A DNA stretch of 64,000 nucleotides from Peptostreptococcus sp. D1 (GCF_900112955.1 NZ_FONP01000007.1:1-64000), one strand, 5' to 3'; positions 18,614 through 28,517 are shown, numbered from the stretch's first letter. Notes: generated by a model from the letters alone, not told the origin. Translations and numbers: made by a program.

Positions 18614-20167
18614 CTAATCACTTAGGCTTGTGTACACCGGCAAGGCTTTGCTAAAATCTGACACTTGACCTTTTGAATTAATGGCTACCACAAAGAATTC
18701 ATAATTAATACTTCCATCCTTTAATTTCAATGTCACATTATTTTTTTCAATATTTTTAGCATACAATATATATTTTTCATCTTGAAGCTTCTTGTTTACA
18801 TAATAAACTCTGTATTTATATTTTTGCTTATTGTCAAGCTGTTTCCATTTTAAATGAATTGTTTTCTTTTCGAAGTCTATGCTATAATCAAGTCCCTTGA
18901 CTTTTTTATGCTGAAATTCTACATTTAAGTCTTTTTCAATAGTAACAATATTGCTAGGCTTCGTTTCTTTGACACCATTATATCCCACAACATATATTTG
19001 GTAGTCCTGATTTTTTTCCAGTTTTAATATTGTTGAAATCCTATTGCCTACTGGAACGCTTCTCTTATATGCTTTAATATTTGTAAACGCCTCAAATTCT
19101 CCATCACCTTTTTTTAGATAAACTCTATAGGTATTTACATATTCAGAAAAATCCCAGCCGATTTCCAGTGTTCTACTATCACTCCTCAATCTGTATTGTA
19201 GATTTTTTATTTCAATATTGCCAAATTCAGGCTTTACTACAGAAACAGATGTGTATGTTTTTTTATTTCCAGAATTAATTTCTACTTGATATGTACCAAT
19301 CCTATTTGCATTGACCCTTCCATTTGCATCAATTGTGATACCATAGCTCATTTCTATTCCAGAATCTCCATTTATAATTCTTTTATTTTCATCATACTTC
19401 GATTGGTCAACGTTGTTTAGAACAGAATATTTAATCTCTGATTTTTCATTGTTCGGAGATGTTTTAATACTTGGACTCAAATAAATACTTTGATTTTGTT
19501 CAAGCTCGAAGTATTTATCTATACTTAGATCATCAACCCTAGGATAAATTCTTATTGTCTTTTGAATCTCTTTTCTATCGTACCTCGAAATCAATTTTGC
19601 TTCTCCAGTTCCAACTGCTTCAACATAGTCGTTCTCTATCTTTAATATTTTCGAATCTGTAGTTGAGTAATTAAATTTATACCCTTTTTCCAGTTTTTTG
19701 TAATCTTCAATGTCAATTACACTTTGTATTTTTGTTCTATCTCCATAGTAGTTTAAATCTGATCCAAGATTGATTTTTAAATCATTAATTTTGGGGTTTA
19801 CTACCATTATTGTAGCTTTTCTCAAGACACGATTTTTGTTCATTATTCCAATCGTAGAATAACCTTCTCTCAATGCTTTTATCTTGTTGTTTTTCATGGT
19901 TAGCACATTTTTCTTATCCAATATTACAAACCTTAGATTAGGTTTTTTTGCAAAGGAAGGTACAACAATGTAATCTCCTGCAGATATATTTACCTCATCA
20001 CCAACCTTAATAACGTACTTATTAAGGTTGGTGATAAATGTTCCACCAATTATTCGTATATCAATTCCTTTAATCATAGGCATAACATATCCGTGCTTTA
20101 ATCCAATCGACAATAAAATAAACAAAATAGGAAGGATAAAAATTAATATGTTACTTTTCTTTTTCAT
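18614..20167 (-). CDS. Exported protein with bacterial Ig-like and fibronectin III-like domains
   Basis: This 517-residue protein starts with a Lys-rich tip and one hydrophobic helix (residues 5-30), giving a signal anchor. The body reads as beta-sandwich repeats: Big_2-like segments (for example VGDEVNISAGDY, ALREGYSTIGIMNKN, DYVEAVGTGEAKLISR) over about 50-320, then two fibronectin type III-like modules (about 325-415 and 425-515; YQIYVVGYNGVKETKPSN and YEFFVVAINSKGQVSDFS). No LPxTG motif or catalytic residues are seen. It is probably a surface-exposed, adhesive or scaffolding protein; no specific ligand can be proposed. A near-perfect mRNA hairpin lies inside its early coding region (reported separately). 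Confidence 0.78.
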   Translation of the reverse strand: MKKKSNILIFILPILFILLSIGLKHGYVMPMIKGIDIRIIGGTFITNLNKYVIKVGDEVNISAGDYIVVPSFAKKPNLRFVILDKKNVLTMKNNKIKALREGYSTIGIMNKNRVLRKATIMVVNPKINDLKINLGSDLNYYGDRTKIQSVIDIEDYKKLEKGYKFNYSTTDSKILKIENDYVEAVGTGEAKLISRYDRKEIQKTIRIYPRVDDLSIDKYFELEQNQSIYLSPSIKTSPNNEKSEIKYSVLNNVDQSKYDENKRIINGDSGIEMSYGITIDANGRVNANRIGTYQVEINSGNKKTYTSVSVVKPEFGNIEIKNLQYRLRSDSRTLEIGWDFSEYVNTYRVYLKKGDGEFEAFTNIKAYKRSVPVGNRISTILKLEKNQDYQIYVVGYNGVKETKPSNIVTIEKDLNVEFQHKKVKGLDYSIDFEKKTIHLKWKQLDNKQKYKYRVYYVNKKLQDEKYILYAKNIEKNNVTLKLKDGSINYEFFVVAINSKGQVSDFSKALPVYTSLSD

Positions 20168-20261
20168 AAAAATTTCTCCTTCCTACTATAATAATTTATT
20201 TAATAAAATGCTTTAATAAAATACTCTAATAGAATGAATTTAATTAGAATTAATTCTTATA

Positions 20262-22112
20262 TTAGCTTTCCTTAATAAAATATCTTTCGTACCACACCAA
20301 GAATACCAATATAGTATAAATTTTTCTGGCATTATTTGATATACTATTGTAGTGATCATCAAGTATTTTATTTATTTTTTCTTCTTCAAAAAATTCAGCT
20401 ACATATGGCTTATTAAAGTACTCTTTAACAAAATTATAATGCTTTTCTTCTCTAAACCAATGCTTGATAGGCACTGGGAATCCTTTCTTCTTTCTCTTAT
20501 ACCATTCTTCAGGTAATTTCTTTTCAGCAGTTTTTCTAAGTATGTATTTTGTTGTTCCATTCGCAATCTTTTGCTCAGTGCCAATTTCTTCACCGACACG
20601 CATTACCTCTTTATCAAGGAATGGAACTCTAAGCTCTATAGAATGTGCCATACTCATTTTGTCCGCTTTTTGGAGAATATCACCTTCCATAAATAGCTTT
20701 ATATCTATCATCTGTTTTTTTGTTACATCATCCTTTCCCTTTACCATATCGTAAATAGGTTGAGTGATTTGTCTAACAGTTCTAGAATTTTGGAATTTCG
20801 GCTTAAGTATTGATTTCGCCTCTCCTTCATCAAATATCAAAGCCTCCCCTATAAATGTTTCCTCAACAGGTCTTCCTGCTCTCAGCAAAGTGGTTTTTCC
20901 TCTAAATTCAGGTAGCCCTTTGGCTATTGCAGCAGCTGGCTTTAAAATAAAGTTAGGCAATTTTTTCAATTTTTTCTGTCCAGCATCATCGTCATACCAC
21001 TCATAGCCTCCAAATATTTCATCTGCACCTTCTCCAGAAAGTACAACTATTACACCATTATCCCTTACAAGCTTAGATAAGAAATACAGTGGTAAAGTCG
21101 AAGGATTTGACTGTGGCTCATCCATATGATATTGAATTGTTTCAAGGTTTCCAAGACAATCATCTCCCGTAATAGTTTTTCTGATGTTCTTTATCCCCAA
21201 TATTTTTGACAATTCAGCTGCATAGATTGATTCATCAAAATTCTCCTGCATAAACCCTATCGAAAAAGTAACATCTGGCATTAAGCATGCTGTTACGTAG
21301 CTGGAGTCTATACCTCCAGATAGAAATGAGCCAAATGGAACATCGGTATGACTATGAAGCTTAATAGACTCGTCCATAACTGATTGAATTTTTTTGATAT
21401 TTTCCTCAACTGAATGATGCTTGTCATTGAAGCTGACATCCCAATACTTTTCAACTTTCATTTCTCCATTTTCAAAAGTAAAGAAATGTCCAGGCTTCAA
21501 TCTTTCAACCCCCTTGAAAAATGTTTCATCAGCCTGCGAAGAATACTGGAAAGTCAAGTATGGTTTTAACGCCTTTTCGTTCAATTCTTTCTTAAAAAAT
21601 GGGTGTTCTAAAAAGCTTTTAATTTCAGAGCCAATCAACAATCCATTCTCATTACCATTTTTGTATTTGTAAAAATAATATGGCTTTATACCAAAATGAT
21701 CTCTGGCTCCAAAAACTCTTTTATTCTGCTTGTCCCATATACAAAATGCAAACATACCTCTAAGCTTATTTACCAAGTCAGTTCCATATTCCGTATAGCC
21801 ATGAATAAGTACCTCACTATCCGTTTCACTTATAAAATGATATCCTTTGGCTATCAAATCATCCTTAATATCCTGATAATTATATATTTCACCATTGAAT
21901 ATGAGAATTTTGTTACCATCCTCACTATACATAGGCTGAGCACCAGATTCAGATAAGTCCAATATGCTCAATCTAACAAATCCCATTGCAGCATTATCAT
22001 CTATGTACTTACCTGACATATCAGGACCTCTATGCCATATCCTTTTATTCATATTGTCAATTATTTCATTCTTGTTTTCAACAGTATCAAAAAATGCTGT
22101 AAATCCACACAT
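20262..22112 (-). CDS. asnB: Asparagine synthetase (glutamine-hydrolysing)
   Basis: This 616-residue enzyme converts Asp + Gln + ATP to Asn + Glu. The N-terminal class II amidotransferase domain begins MCGFTAF, with the nucleophile Cys2 exposed after Met removal, and continues with RGPDMSG, RLSILDLS and IFNGEIYNY. The synthetase domain (from about 215) has the PP-loop FGSFLSGGIDSSYV and the SGEGADEIFGGYEWY block, and ends in KKKGFPVPIKHWF. It is close to the Bacillus AsnB/AsnO layout. With asnS just downstream on the same strand, it places Asn supply beside Asn-tRNA charging, though only asnS has a visible T-box; I see none ahead of asnB. Confidence 0.96.
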   Translation of the reverse strand: MCGFTAFFDTVENKNEIIDNMNKRIWHRGPDMSGKYIDDNAAMGFVRLSILDLSESGAQPMYSEDGNKILIFNGEIYNYQDIKDDLIAKGYHFISETDSEVLIHGYTEYGTDLVNKLRGMFAFCIWDKQNKRVFGARDHFGIKPYYFYKYKNGNENGLLIGSEIKSFLEHPFFKKELNEKALKPYLTFQYSSQADETFFKGVERLKPGHFFTFENGEMKVEKYWDVSFNDKHHSVEENIKKIQSVMDESIKLHSHTDVPFGSFLSGGIDSSYVTACLMPDVTFSIGFMQENFDESIYAAELSKILGIKNIRKTITGDDCLGNLETIQYHMDEPQSNPSTLPLYFLSKLVRDNGVIVVLSGEGADEIFGGYEWYDDDAGQKKLKKLPNFILKPAAAIAKGLPEFRGKTTLLRAGRPVEETFIGEALIFDEGEAKSILKPKFQNSRTVRQITQPIYDMVKGKDDVTKKQMIDIKLFMEGDILQKADKMSMAHSIELRVPFLDKEVMRVGEEIGTEQKIANGTTKYILRKTAEKKLPEEWYKRKKKGFPVPIKHWFREEKHYNFVKEYFNKPYVAEFFEEEKINKILDDHYNSISNNARKIYTILVFLVWYERYFIKES

Positions 22113-22206
22113 ATAATTAAATTCTCCTCACCTAAATTTATTATCTTAATTTTTTATTTATTTCTAAACCATACCAATTGATAAATGAAGATACACACAT
22201 CAGTGT

Positions 22207-22422
22207 CTATTTTCTATTATTCATTTTATTTATTTTTTCAAAAACTATTTCACAAAGCACAAAAGTCACAATAAAGAGTAACACATAGTAAACAATAGCT
22301 TTTCCAATCTCGCCTTGAAATAGTTTTTCAAAATTGCCATTAGAGCTTTTTATCATGTAGTCTATACCTGTAACTCCAATAGCAAATAGAAAAGAGTTTA
22401 AATGCTGTTTTTTATTTCTCAT
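22207..22422 (-). CDS. Small membrane protein of unknown function
   Basis: A 71-residue protein from the ATG at 22422, which has AAAGGAG 6-7 bases upstream. A longer in-frame reading to 22560 has no ribosome site and crosses a terminator. One or two hydrophobic segments are seen (about 8-22 and 40-60), with a charged C-terminus (FEKINKMNNRK). I do not recognise a family. Confidence 0.6.
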   Translation of the reverse strand: MRNKKQHLNSFLFAIGVTGIDYMIKSSNGNFEKLFQGEIGKAIVYYVLLFIVTFVLCEIVFEKINKMNNRK

Positions 22423-22504
22423 ATCTATCTCCTTTTTCAATACTAATATTATATCACAAGAAGATAGTTTTTCCCACACATTAACAAATATTAAGACTAC
22501 AAAA

Positions 22505-22546
22505 AAGAATAACTCTTTAGCCAGAAACTGCTCAAAAGTTATTCTT
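22505..22546 (-). terminator. Terminator between the secreted-protein gene and the small membrane gene
   Basis: Arms 22505-22514 and 22537-22546 (AAGAATAACT / AGTTATTCTT) are followed on the minus strand by TTTTTTG. Confidence 0.7.
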
Positions 22547-22671
22547 AATTCTATTACCATCTTCTCAATTCTACTATCATCTCTTATTTTCTTGATTTTA
22601 TTATTGTCTTAAAATCAAACCTATATAAGTATTATTAACTTTTATTAAAGCTTAAAATATTAATTTCAATA

Positions 22672-22736
22672 TTAATCTACAATACATTTTTAATTAATCT
22701 ACAATACATTTTTAATTAAGCTACAGTACATTTTTA
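22672..22736. repeat. Three 22-bp tandem repeats
   Basis: Two identical units (22672-22693, 22694-22715: TTAATCTACAATAC plus ATTTTTAA) are followed by a third with two substitutions (22716-22736) whose end overlaps the stop codon of the secreted-protein gene. The rest of the 22423-22733 gap holds only a terminator. Confidence 0.85.
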
Positions 22737-23435
22737 TTCATATATATCCAAATATCCTGATGGATGGAAATAATACATCTCTTTTGTATTTTTATCTACA
22801 AAAACACCCAAATCAGTAGGAGCATCAGGTAGGTATACATAGCCTTCATGACCTTTTTCTTTTAGAACACTAAAATCTTTTTCATCCCCCATGTAATTAT
22901 AATCGACACTTGAATTTTTTGATTTAAGTGCTTCCAATGCCTGTGACTTTGTCAACGCAGTATCTTCATTATTATTCTGTACACTATCTACTGAGGAATC
23001 AAGCTTTTTAGCTTCAGCAGTAGCCTCTGCATTTTCATTCTTGCTTTTTGAAGCCATATTTTGGATATTCTCATTCTTTGCAGAATTTTTGTCATCACTT
23101 ACAGCTTTTTTATAAACCTTTACATTTTTGTAAGTCTTTTTATTAATCTTTTTTGAGATTGTTTTTTTGCTCAAATCAATGCTATTAGAGTCCTTATTAA
23201 CTCGTTCTTCAACCTTTTGGACTACTACACTACTCTGCTTATCCAATAACTCAGGAGTTTCATTACTACTTTCTCTGCTATTGACAGCATTACTATCAGA
23301 TACTGTGACATACATAACATCAGCTTTAGTATTTGCACTATTAAGTTTTTTATTTGTATTCACTGCTCCCGAAATAGGACTAACCAAAGCCAAGCTAGTA
23401 ACTAAAATTCCAATTGTAAATAATCTTTTTTTCAT
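22734..23435 (-). CDS. Secreted Ser/Asn/Lys-rich protein of unknown function
   Basis: This 233-residue protein has a clear Sec signal peptide (MKKRLFTIGILVTSLALVSPISGA, probably cut after SGA). Residues 30-165 are low-complexity, rich in Ser, Asn, Lys, Glu and Val, and probably disordered (NKKTYKNVKVYKKAV; NAEATAEAKKLDSS). The C-terminal 65 residues look folded: ALTKSQALEALKSKNSS, then FSVLKEKGHEGYVYLPDAPTDLGVFVDKNTKEMYYFHPSGYLDIYE, with the end resembling a small PASTA-free wall-binding or inhibitor domain that I cannot name. There is no LPxTG motif. WalR-like boxes upstream suggest expression with wall metabolism genes. Confidence 0.72.
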   Translation of the reverse strand: MKKRLFTIGILVTSLALVSPISGAVNTNKKLNSANTKADVMYVTVSDSNAVNSRESSNETPELLDKQSSVVVQKVEERVNKDSNSIDLSKKTISKKINKKTYKNVKVYKKAVSDDKNSAKNENIQNMASKSKNENAEATAEAKKLDSSVDSVQNNNEDTALTKSQALEALKSKNSSVDYNYMGDEKDFSVLKEKGHEGYVYLPDAPTDLGVFVDKNTKEMYYFHPSGYLDIYE

Positions 23436-23513
23436 AATATCACATCCTTTACTTCTATATCTATATCATATCACTTTTTATGAAAAATATTGATTACAGT
23501 GGTGTTATTTAGC

Positions 23514-23539
23514 ATTACATTTTAGTTACAAAGGTTACA
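23514..23539 (-). promoter_or_regulatory. WalR-like box(es) upstream of the secreted-protein gene
   Basis: On the minus strand, TGTAAC (23530-23525), five bases, TGTAAT (23519-23514): this fits the WalR consensus TGTWAH-N5-TGTWAH. A further TGTAAC (23539-23534) lies 3 bases upstream. The gene starts 78 bases downstream. Confidence 0.6.
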
Positions 23540-23626
23540 TATTGTAATAAGTTTAGCTATATTTTTTTCATTAATAACACTTATAAAATCAATCGATTGA
23601 TCGTTTTTTTACTTAATTATAAAAAA

Positions 23627-23650
23627 CCGTAGGCAATATATCACCTACGG
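23627..23650 (-). terminator. Terminator of the transaldolase gene
   Basis: CCGTAGG and CCTACGG arms (23627-23633, 23644-23650), followed on the minus strand by six T. Confidence 0.88.
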
Positions 23651-23665
23651 CAAAATTTTGGAAAA

Positions 23666-24319
23666 TTACTTTATATTTAAAGATGCCTTTTCAATATCCT
23701 TGTTAAATGCTTCTATACCTCTATCAGTCAGTGGATGGTTAATCATTTGCTTGATTACCTTGTATGGTACAGTAGCGATATCAGCTCCCATCTTTGCAGC
23801 ATCTATAACGTGTAGAGGATTTCTAACACTTGCAACTATTATTTCAGTATCGATAGAATTTATTGCAAAAATCTCTGTTATTTCGTCAATTAGGCTAAGT
23901 CCATCAAAAGATATATCATCTAATCTTCCAACAAACGGACTTACATAAGTTGCACCGGCTCTAGCTGCTAACAAAGCCTGACTTGCTGAGAAAATCAATG
24001 TAACATTTGTCTTAATTCCTCTCTTTGTAAACTCCTTTACAGCCTTTAAGCCTTCTTCACACATTGGAACTTTAATAACAATATTTTTGTGAATTGACGC
24101 TAGCTTTTCGCCCTCCTTGATCATCTCAGCATAATCCATGCTAAGCACTTCTGCACTTATTGGTCCATCAACTATTCCAACTATTTCATTTACAACATCA
24201 GTAAAGTCTCTTCCTTCCTTTGCAATCAAGGATGGATTTGTAGTAACCCCACAAATTACACCTAATTCGTTTGCTGCTTTAATTTCTTCGATATTGGCAG
24301 TATCAATAAAAAATTTCAT
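23666..24319 (-). CDS. Fructose-6-phosphate aldolase / transaldolase (TalC-type)
   Basis: This 217-residue TIM-barrel enzyme belongs to the short transaldolase group. It shows [24 protein letters not shown], the Schiff-base lysine in NIVIKVPM (Lys about 86), [26 protein letters not shown] and [13 protein letters not shown]. It acts either as transaldolase in the non-oxidative pentose phosphate pathway or as F6P aldolase; the two are hard to separate by sequence. It is a single gene with its own terminator and an AGGAGG site. Confidence 0.93.
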   Translation of the reverse strand: MKFFIDTANIEEIKAANELGVICGVTTNPSLIAKEGRDFTDVVNEIVGIVDGPISAEVLSMDYAEMIKEGEKLASIHKNIVIKVPMCEEGLKAVKEFTKRGIKTNVTLIFSASQALLAARAGATYVSPFVGRLDDISFDGLSLIDEITEIFAINSIDTEIIVASVRNPLHVIDAAKMGADIATVPYKVIKQMINHPLTDRGIEAFNKDIEKASLNIK

Positions 24320-24353
24320 TTTTTCCTCCTAAATAATTTTTATATATAAATTT

Positions 24354-24926
24354 TTATTTAAACTTTATCATCTTATTCTCCAGCGATTCAATACATGCCA
24401 GAGATTCAACTCTTATCCCCTTATCCTCCAAAAGTATACTTCCATCCTGATATGATTTTTCTATTACTATTCCTACTCCAACAAGCTCTGCCCCTGCTTG
24501 AGTAATGATGTCGATTAATCCCATTACTGCTCCACCCTTCGCTAAAAAATCATCAACAATCAATATTTTCTCTCCGCTCGAAATATATCGCTTTGACACC
24601 ATAACATCGTATAGCTTGTTCTTTGTATAAGAGAAAACCTTGGATTTGTATACATCCTTATCCAAATTGCTAGACTCATTTTTCTTTGCGAAAACAACTG
24701 GAGCATAGTCAAAATACTGTGAGGTAGTTGTAGCTATGGCAATTCCAGACGATTCTATAGTCAAAATCTTATCTATTTTCACATCGTAGAACCTCTCTCT
24801 AAACTCCTTACCTATCTCGTTTAAAAACTTAACATCAATTTGATGGTTTAAAAAACTGTCTACCTTTAAAATATCGCGACTATTTATCGTACCATCTGTT
24901 AAAATTTTATGTTTTAGGGACTGCAT
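24354..24926 (-). CDS. xpt: Xanthine phosphoribosyltransferase
   Basis: This 190-residue type I PRTase converts xanthine and PRPP to XMP for purine salvage. It has the family opening [28 protein letters not shown], the [17 protein letters not shown] block and the PRPP loop [13 protein letters not shown]. Length equals Bacillus Xpt. I chose the ATG at 24926, six bases after AAAGGA, over an in-frame ATG at 24941. It is divergent from guaB; both enzymes meet at XMP. No guanine riboswitch is seen in the 160-bp gap, although Bacillus xpt has one. Confidence 0.95.
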   Translation of the reverse strand: MQSLKHKILTDGTINSRDILKVDSFLNHQIDVKFLNEIGKEFRERFYDVKIDKILTIESSGIAIATTTSQYFDYAPVVFAKKNESSNLDKDVYKSKVFSYTKNKLYDVMVSKRYISSGEKILIVDDFLAKGGAVMGLIDIITQAGAELVGVGIVIEKSYQDGSILLEDKGIRVESLACIESLENKMIKFK

Positions 24927-25019
24927 ATTAATTCCTTTCATATTTTCATTCCATTTATGACTTTATATCCAACTATATTATAAACTATTTGAAGTTTTTT
25001 TTCTATCTTATTTTTTTAT

Positions 25020-25048
25020 TTGAAACTAAATATAATATTTGATATAAT
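25020..25048 (+). promoter_or_regulatory. Promoter of guaB
   Basis: TTGAAA (25020-25025), 17 bases, TATAAT (25043-25048), 37 bases before the guaB ATG with AAAGGAG between. Confidence 0.75.
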
Positions 25049-25085
25049 ATAGGACAACACTATTTTAAAAGGAGATGAAAATTTA

Positions 25086-26585
25086 ATGGCTTTTTATTTT
25101 GATACACCTTCGAGAACTTTTAGTGAATACCTATTAGTTCCAGGGTATTCTTCTGCTGATTGTATACCAGCAAATGTTAGTTTAAAGACACCGGTAGTTA
25201 AATTTAAGAAGGGCGAAGAACCTACTCTTACTATGAATATACCACTAGTTTCTGCCGTTATGCAAGCCGTTTCTGATGATAGAATGGCAGTTGCTCTAGC
25301 AAAGGAAGGTGGAATTTCTTTTATATATGGCTCTCAAACAATTGAGGATCAGGCTGCTATGGTTACTAAAGTTAAAATGCACAAGGCCGGATTTGTTGTC
25401 AGTGATTCAAATTTAACACCTGAAAATACATTATATGATATTTTAGACCTAAAAGAAAAAACTGGTCACTCTACAGTTGCCATCACTGATGATGGTACTA
25501 GCACTGGAAAATTACTTGGCATAGTTGCAAGTCGTGATTATAGAGTTAGTAGAATGGATAAAAATACAAAGGTTAGTGAATTCATGACTCCAATCGAAAA
25601 AATCGTCTATGCCAATAAAAATGTTACTCTAAAGGAAGCAAACAACATTATATGGGATAATAAGCTTAATTCCTTACCTGTTTTGGATGATGAAGGTAAG
25701 CTTATGTATATGGTGTTTAGAAAGGACTACGATTCTCACAAGGAAAATCCTTTGGAATTGCACGATTCTCTAAAGAGATATGTAGTTGGAGCAGGTATCA
25801 ACACAAGAGACTATGAAGAAAGAATACCGGCGTTGGTCAATGCTGGAGTTGATATTCTATGTATAGACTCATCTGAAGGATATTCAGAGTGGCAAGCAAG
25901 AACTATAGCATGGGTAAGAGAAAAATACGGTGATACTGTGAAAATTGGAGCTGGTAATGTTGTTGACAGAGATGGATTTAGATTTTTAGCAGAGGCTGGC
26001 GCAGATTTTATAAAGATCGGTATCGGTGGTGGTTCAATATGTATCACTAGAGAACAAAAAGGTATTGGAAGAGGTCAGGCAACTTCAGTTATTGATGTAG
26101 CAAAGGCCAGAGATGAATACTTTAAAGAGACTGGTATATATATCCCAATTTGTTCAGATGGTGGAATAGTATACGATCATCACATTACATTAGCACTTGC
26201 CATGGGAGCAGATTTCGTTATGCTTGGAAGATATTTCTCTAGATTTGATGAATCACCTACAAACAAGGTAAACATAAATGGTGTATATATGAAGGAATAT
26301 TGGGGTGAAGGATCTGCAAGAGCGAGAAACTGGCAAAGATATGACCTTGGTGGAGACAAAAAACTTTCTTTTGAGGAAGGTGTCGATTCATATGTTCCAT
26401 ATGCGGGATCTTTAAAGGATAATGTTGGCATGACTCTTTCAAAGGTTAGATCTACAATGTGTAACTGTGGTGCATTGTCAATACCAGAGCTGCAAAAAAA
26501 CGCAAAGCTTACATTGGTTTCTTCAACTTCAATCGTTGAAGGTGGAGCTCATGATGTAATGCTTAAGGATAATAGAAACCTATAA
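25086..26585 (+). CDS. guaB: IMP dehydrogenase, Tritrichomonas foetus-type
   Basis: This 499-residue enzyme oxidises IMP to XMP with NAD, the committed step to GMP. The TIM-barrel is split by a pair of CBS domains (about 105-220). The catalytic Cys is residue 319 in [13 protein letters not shown], and the flap has Arg418-Tyr419 in NWQRYD. These are the very residue numbers known for the Tritrichomonas foetus enzyme, and whole blocks ([37 protein letters not shown]) read like that protein rather than like Bacillus GuaB, whose Cys loop is GIGPGSICTTR. It is a single gene with its own promoter and terminator, divergent from xpt. The bacterial origin of this type is probable (inference). Confidence 0.96.
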   Translation: MAFYFDTPSRTFSEYLLVPGYSSADCIPANVSLKTPVVKFKKGEEPTLTMNIPLVSAVMQAVSDDRMAVALAKEGGISFIYGSQTIEDQAAMVTKVKMHKAGFVVSDSNLTPENTLYDILDLKEKTGHSTVAITDDGTSTGKLLGIVASRDYRVSRMDKNTKVSEFMTPIEKIVYANKNVTLKEANNIIWDNKLNSLPVLDDEGKLMYMVFRKDYDSHKENPLELHDSLKRYVVGAGINTRDYEERIPALVNAGVDILCIDSSEGYSEWQARTIAWVREKYGDTVKIGAGNVVDRDGFRFLAEAGADFIKIGIGGGSICITREQKGIGRGQATSVIDVAKARDEYFKETGIYIPICSDGGIVYDHHITLALAMGADFVMLGRYFSRFDESPTNKVNINGVYMKEYWGEGSARARNWQRYDLGGDKKLSFEEGVDSYVPYAGSLKDNVGMTLSKVRSTMCNCGALSIPELQKNAKLTLVSSTSIVEGGAHDVMLKDNRNL

Positions 26586-26639
26586 AAATATAATGACCGA
26601 TAAGCTTTAGAAATGATAAATAGATAAAGGCTAAAAAAC

Positions 26640-26685
26640 GGCTAAGCTTCAGAAATTAAATTGCTGAAGCTTAGCCATTTTTATT
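26640..26685. terminator. Bidirectional terminator between guaB and the M3 peptidase gene
   Basis: Perfect 13-bp arms (26640-26652, 26664-26676), followed by ATTTTTATTT on plus and GTTTTTTAG on minus. Confidence 0.9.
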
Positions 26686-26697
26686 TAAAATTATATC

Positions 26698-28341
26698 TTA
26701 TTTAAAATTATTTTCATAATTTAGTGGATTTTCTAATCCTGCTATTTTAACAATATCTAGAAAGGAATATTTTCCTCCTACTTTACAAATATTAATGTAT
26801 TTTTTCCATGCATTATCATAATCAAGCTTTGACAGCTCATAGAATTGCAAAGCACAAAGCTGTGCCAATACATAATCTATATAATAAAATGGATCTTTAA
26901 AAATATGTCCCTGCCTATACCAATATCCACCATTTTTCAAAAATGCCAGATCAGAATAGTCTCTATGTGGCAAATATTTTTTTTCCAATTCTCTCCAAAT
27001 ACTTTTTCTTTCACTAGGACTCAAGCTTGGATTTTCATATATTATATGCTGAAAATGATCCACCAATGTTCCATATGGTATGAATTTCAATGCGGAATCG
27101 TAATGGTATTTTTTATATTTTTCTTCATCTTCACCAAAAAATAAATTCATCCATGGGTAAGTAAAAAATTCCATACTCATAGAATGTATTTCACAGCTAT
27201 CTAGTGTTGGAAATGCAATTTCAGGCATATCAATATCTCTAGATAAGTACATTTGTAATGCGTGTCCTACTTCATGTGTCAAAACATCAATATCATCAAC
27301 AGTCCCATTGAAGTTTCCAAAAATAAATGGGTCCTTAAATTCTGGTAAAAGAGTACAATATCCACCCATAGCCTTATTTGGTCTAGGCTTGACATCGAAT
27401 AATTCATTATTTACCAAATATGTATAAAATTCACTTGCCTCAGGAGAAAGCTCACTATACATTTTTGCACCCATTGAAATTATATATTTACCATCCCCAA
27501 TTAATTTTGCATTTCCATCAGAAAAATGAACCCCTTCATCATAATAATCGAATTTTTCAGAGTTTATTCTTTTTGCCTGCTCTAAATATATTTCGTTTGC
27601 CAAAGGAACATATTTTTCGGTCACGAATTTTCTCAAGCCTTCTATATTTTTCGTAGAGTAATCAGTTCTCAGCATTCTCATATAACCAAGCTCAATAAAA
27701 TTATCATATCCCAGCTTATTTGCCATTTCATGCCTAATTTTAACTAATTTATCGAAAATTAGGTCGAAGCTTTCTTCGTTTTTTTCAAAAAATTCTGTGT
27801 GAAGCTTGATTGCTCTCACTCTTACTTCTCTATCCGACGAGCCTATATATGGTGCCAGATCAGAAAGATTACACACTCGCCCATCAAATTCAATCTTAGC
27901 AGAAGATAACAATTTTGTATATTCGCTCATCAGCAAGTTTTCTATTTGCAAGAGATCGACAATTGACTCTGAAAAAGATTTTGCTTTTAACTCAATAATA
28001 GAATAAAATTGCTTTCCAAATTCAGCAACTAGCTCCTTTTCAATATTTTTTTCAAGTAATGCTTTGTAAAATATGTTATCGAGTTTTTTAAAATAGGGAT
28101 CATATTCATCCCAATAATTATTTTCTTCACAAAATAACTCATCTGTAGTATCTATTGAATACCTTATAGAGGCATATTCTTTCATAGTCTCTACATGATT
28201 TCTAATTCGATTAAGCTCATTTATAAATTTTAGTATTTCTGTAAAATCATCGCTCTGCCTTATTTTTTCTATTAATCCTAAAAACTGAAAGTTCACATCC
28301 TCATAAGACACTCTTTCATATTTAATATCAGAAAATTTCAT
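26698..28341 (-). CDS. M3 family oligoendopeptidase
   Basis: This 547-residue cytoplasmic zinc peptidase degrades short peptides. It has the HExxH motif in DVLTHEVGHALQMYL, with the third ligand Glu in the following LDSCEIHSMSMEFF. Length and the GGYCTLLPEFKDPFIFGNFNG block place it in the TIGR02289-type M3 oligoendopeptidases (about 550 residues), shorter than PepF (about 600). No signal peptide is seen. It is a single gene. AGGAGG precedes the ATG. Confidence 0.93.
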   Translation of the reverse strand: MKFSDIKYERVSYEDVNFQFLGLIEKIRQSDDFTEILKFINELNRIRNHVETMKEYASIRYSIDTTDELFCEENNYWDEYDPYFKKLDNIFYKALLEKNIEKELVAEFGKQFYSIIELKAKSFSESIVDLLQIENLLMSEYTKLLSSAKIEFDGRVCNLSDLAPYIGSSDREVRVRAIKLHTEFFEKNEESFDLIFDKLVKIRHEMANKLGYDNFIELGYMRMLRTDYSTKNIEGLRKFVTEKYVPLANEIYLEQAKRINSEKFDYYDEGVHFSDGNAKLIGDGKYIISMGAKMYSELSPEASEFYTYLVNNELFDVKPRPNKAMGGYCTLLPEFKDPFIFGNFNGTVDDIDVLTHEVGHALQMYLSRDIDMPEIAFPTLDSCEIHSMSMEFFTYPWMNLFFGEDEEKYKKYHYDSALKFIPYGTLVDHFQHIIYENPSLSPSERKSIWRELEKKYLPHRDYSDLAFLKNGGYWYRQGHIFKDPFYYIDYVLAQLCALQFYELSKLDYDNAWKKYINICKVGGKYSFLDIVKIAGLENPLNYENNFK

Positions 28342-28488
28342 CTCATCCTCCTAAAAATACTACTTTGTATTTAATATTTAGCCTACCATTAGCATAAAAT
28401 ATAATATAATTATATAGCCTAATTTACTGCTTTAGCTCTAAATCATCTCGCCTATACGATTCTATTATATCATATTTAATTTTCATGC

Positions 28489-28517
28489 TTGATTATTTAT
28501 CATAAAAGATTTATAAT
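28489..28517 (+). promoter_or_regulatory. Promoter of the PfoR-like gene
   Basis: TTGATT (28489-28494), 17 bases, TATAAT (28512-28517). About 90 bases of AT-rich leader follow before the ATG. Confidence 0.6.

Noticed and set aside
24927-25085. Guanine riboswitch between xpt and guaB
   Set aside because: Bacillus xpt has one, but I see no conserved purine-aptamer core here, only a plain sigma-A promoter for guaB.
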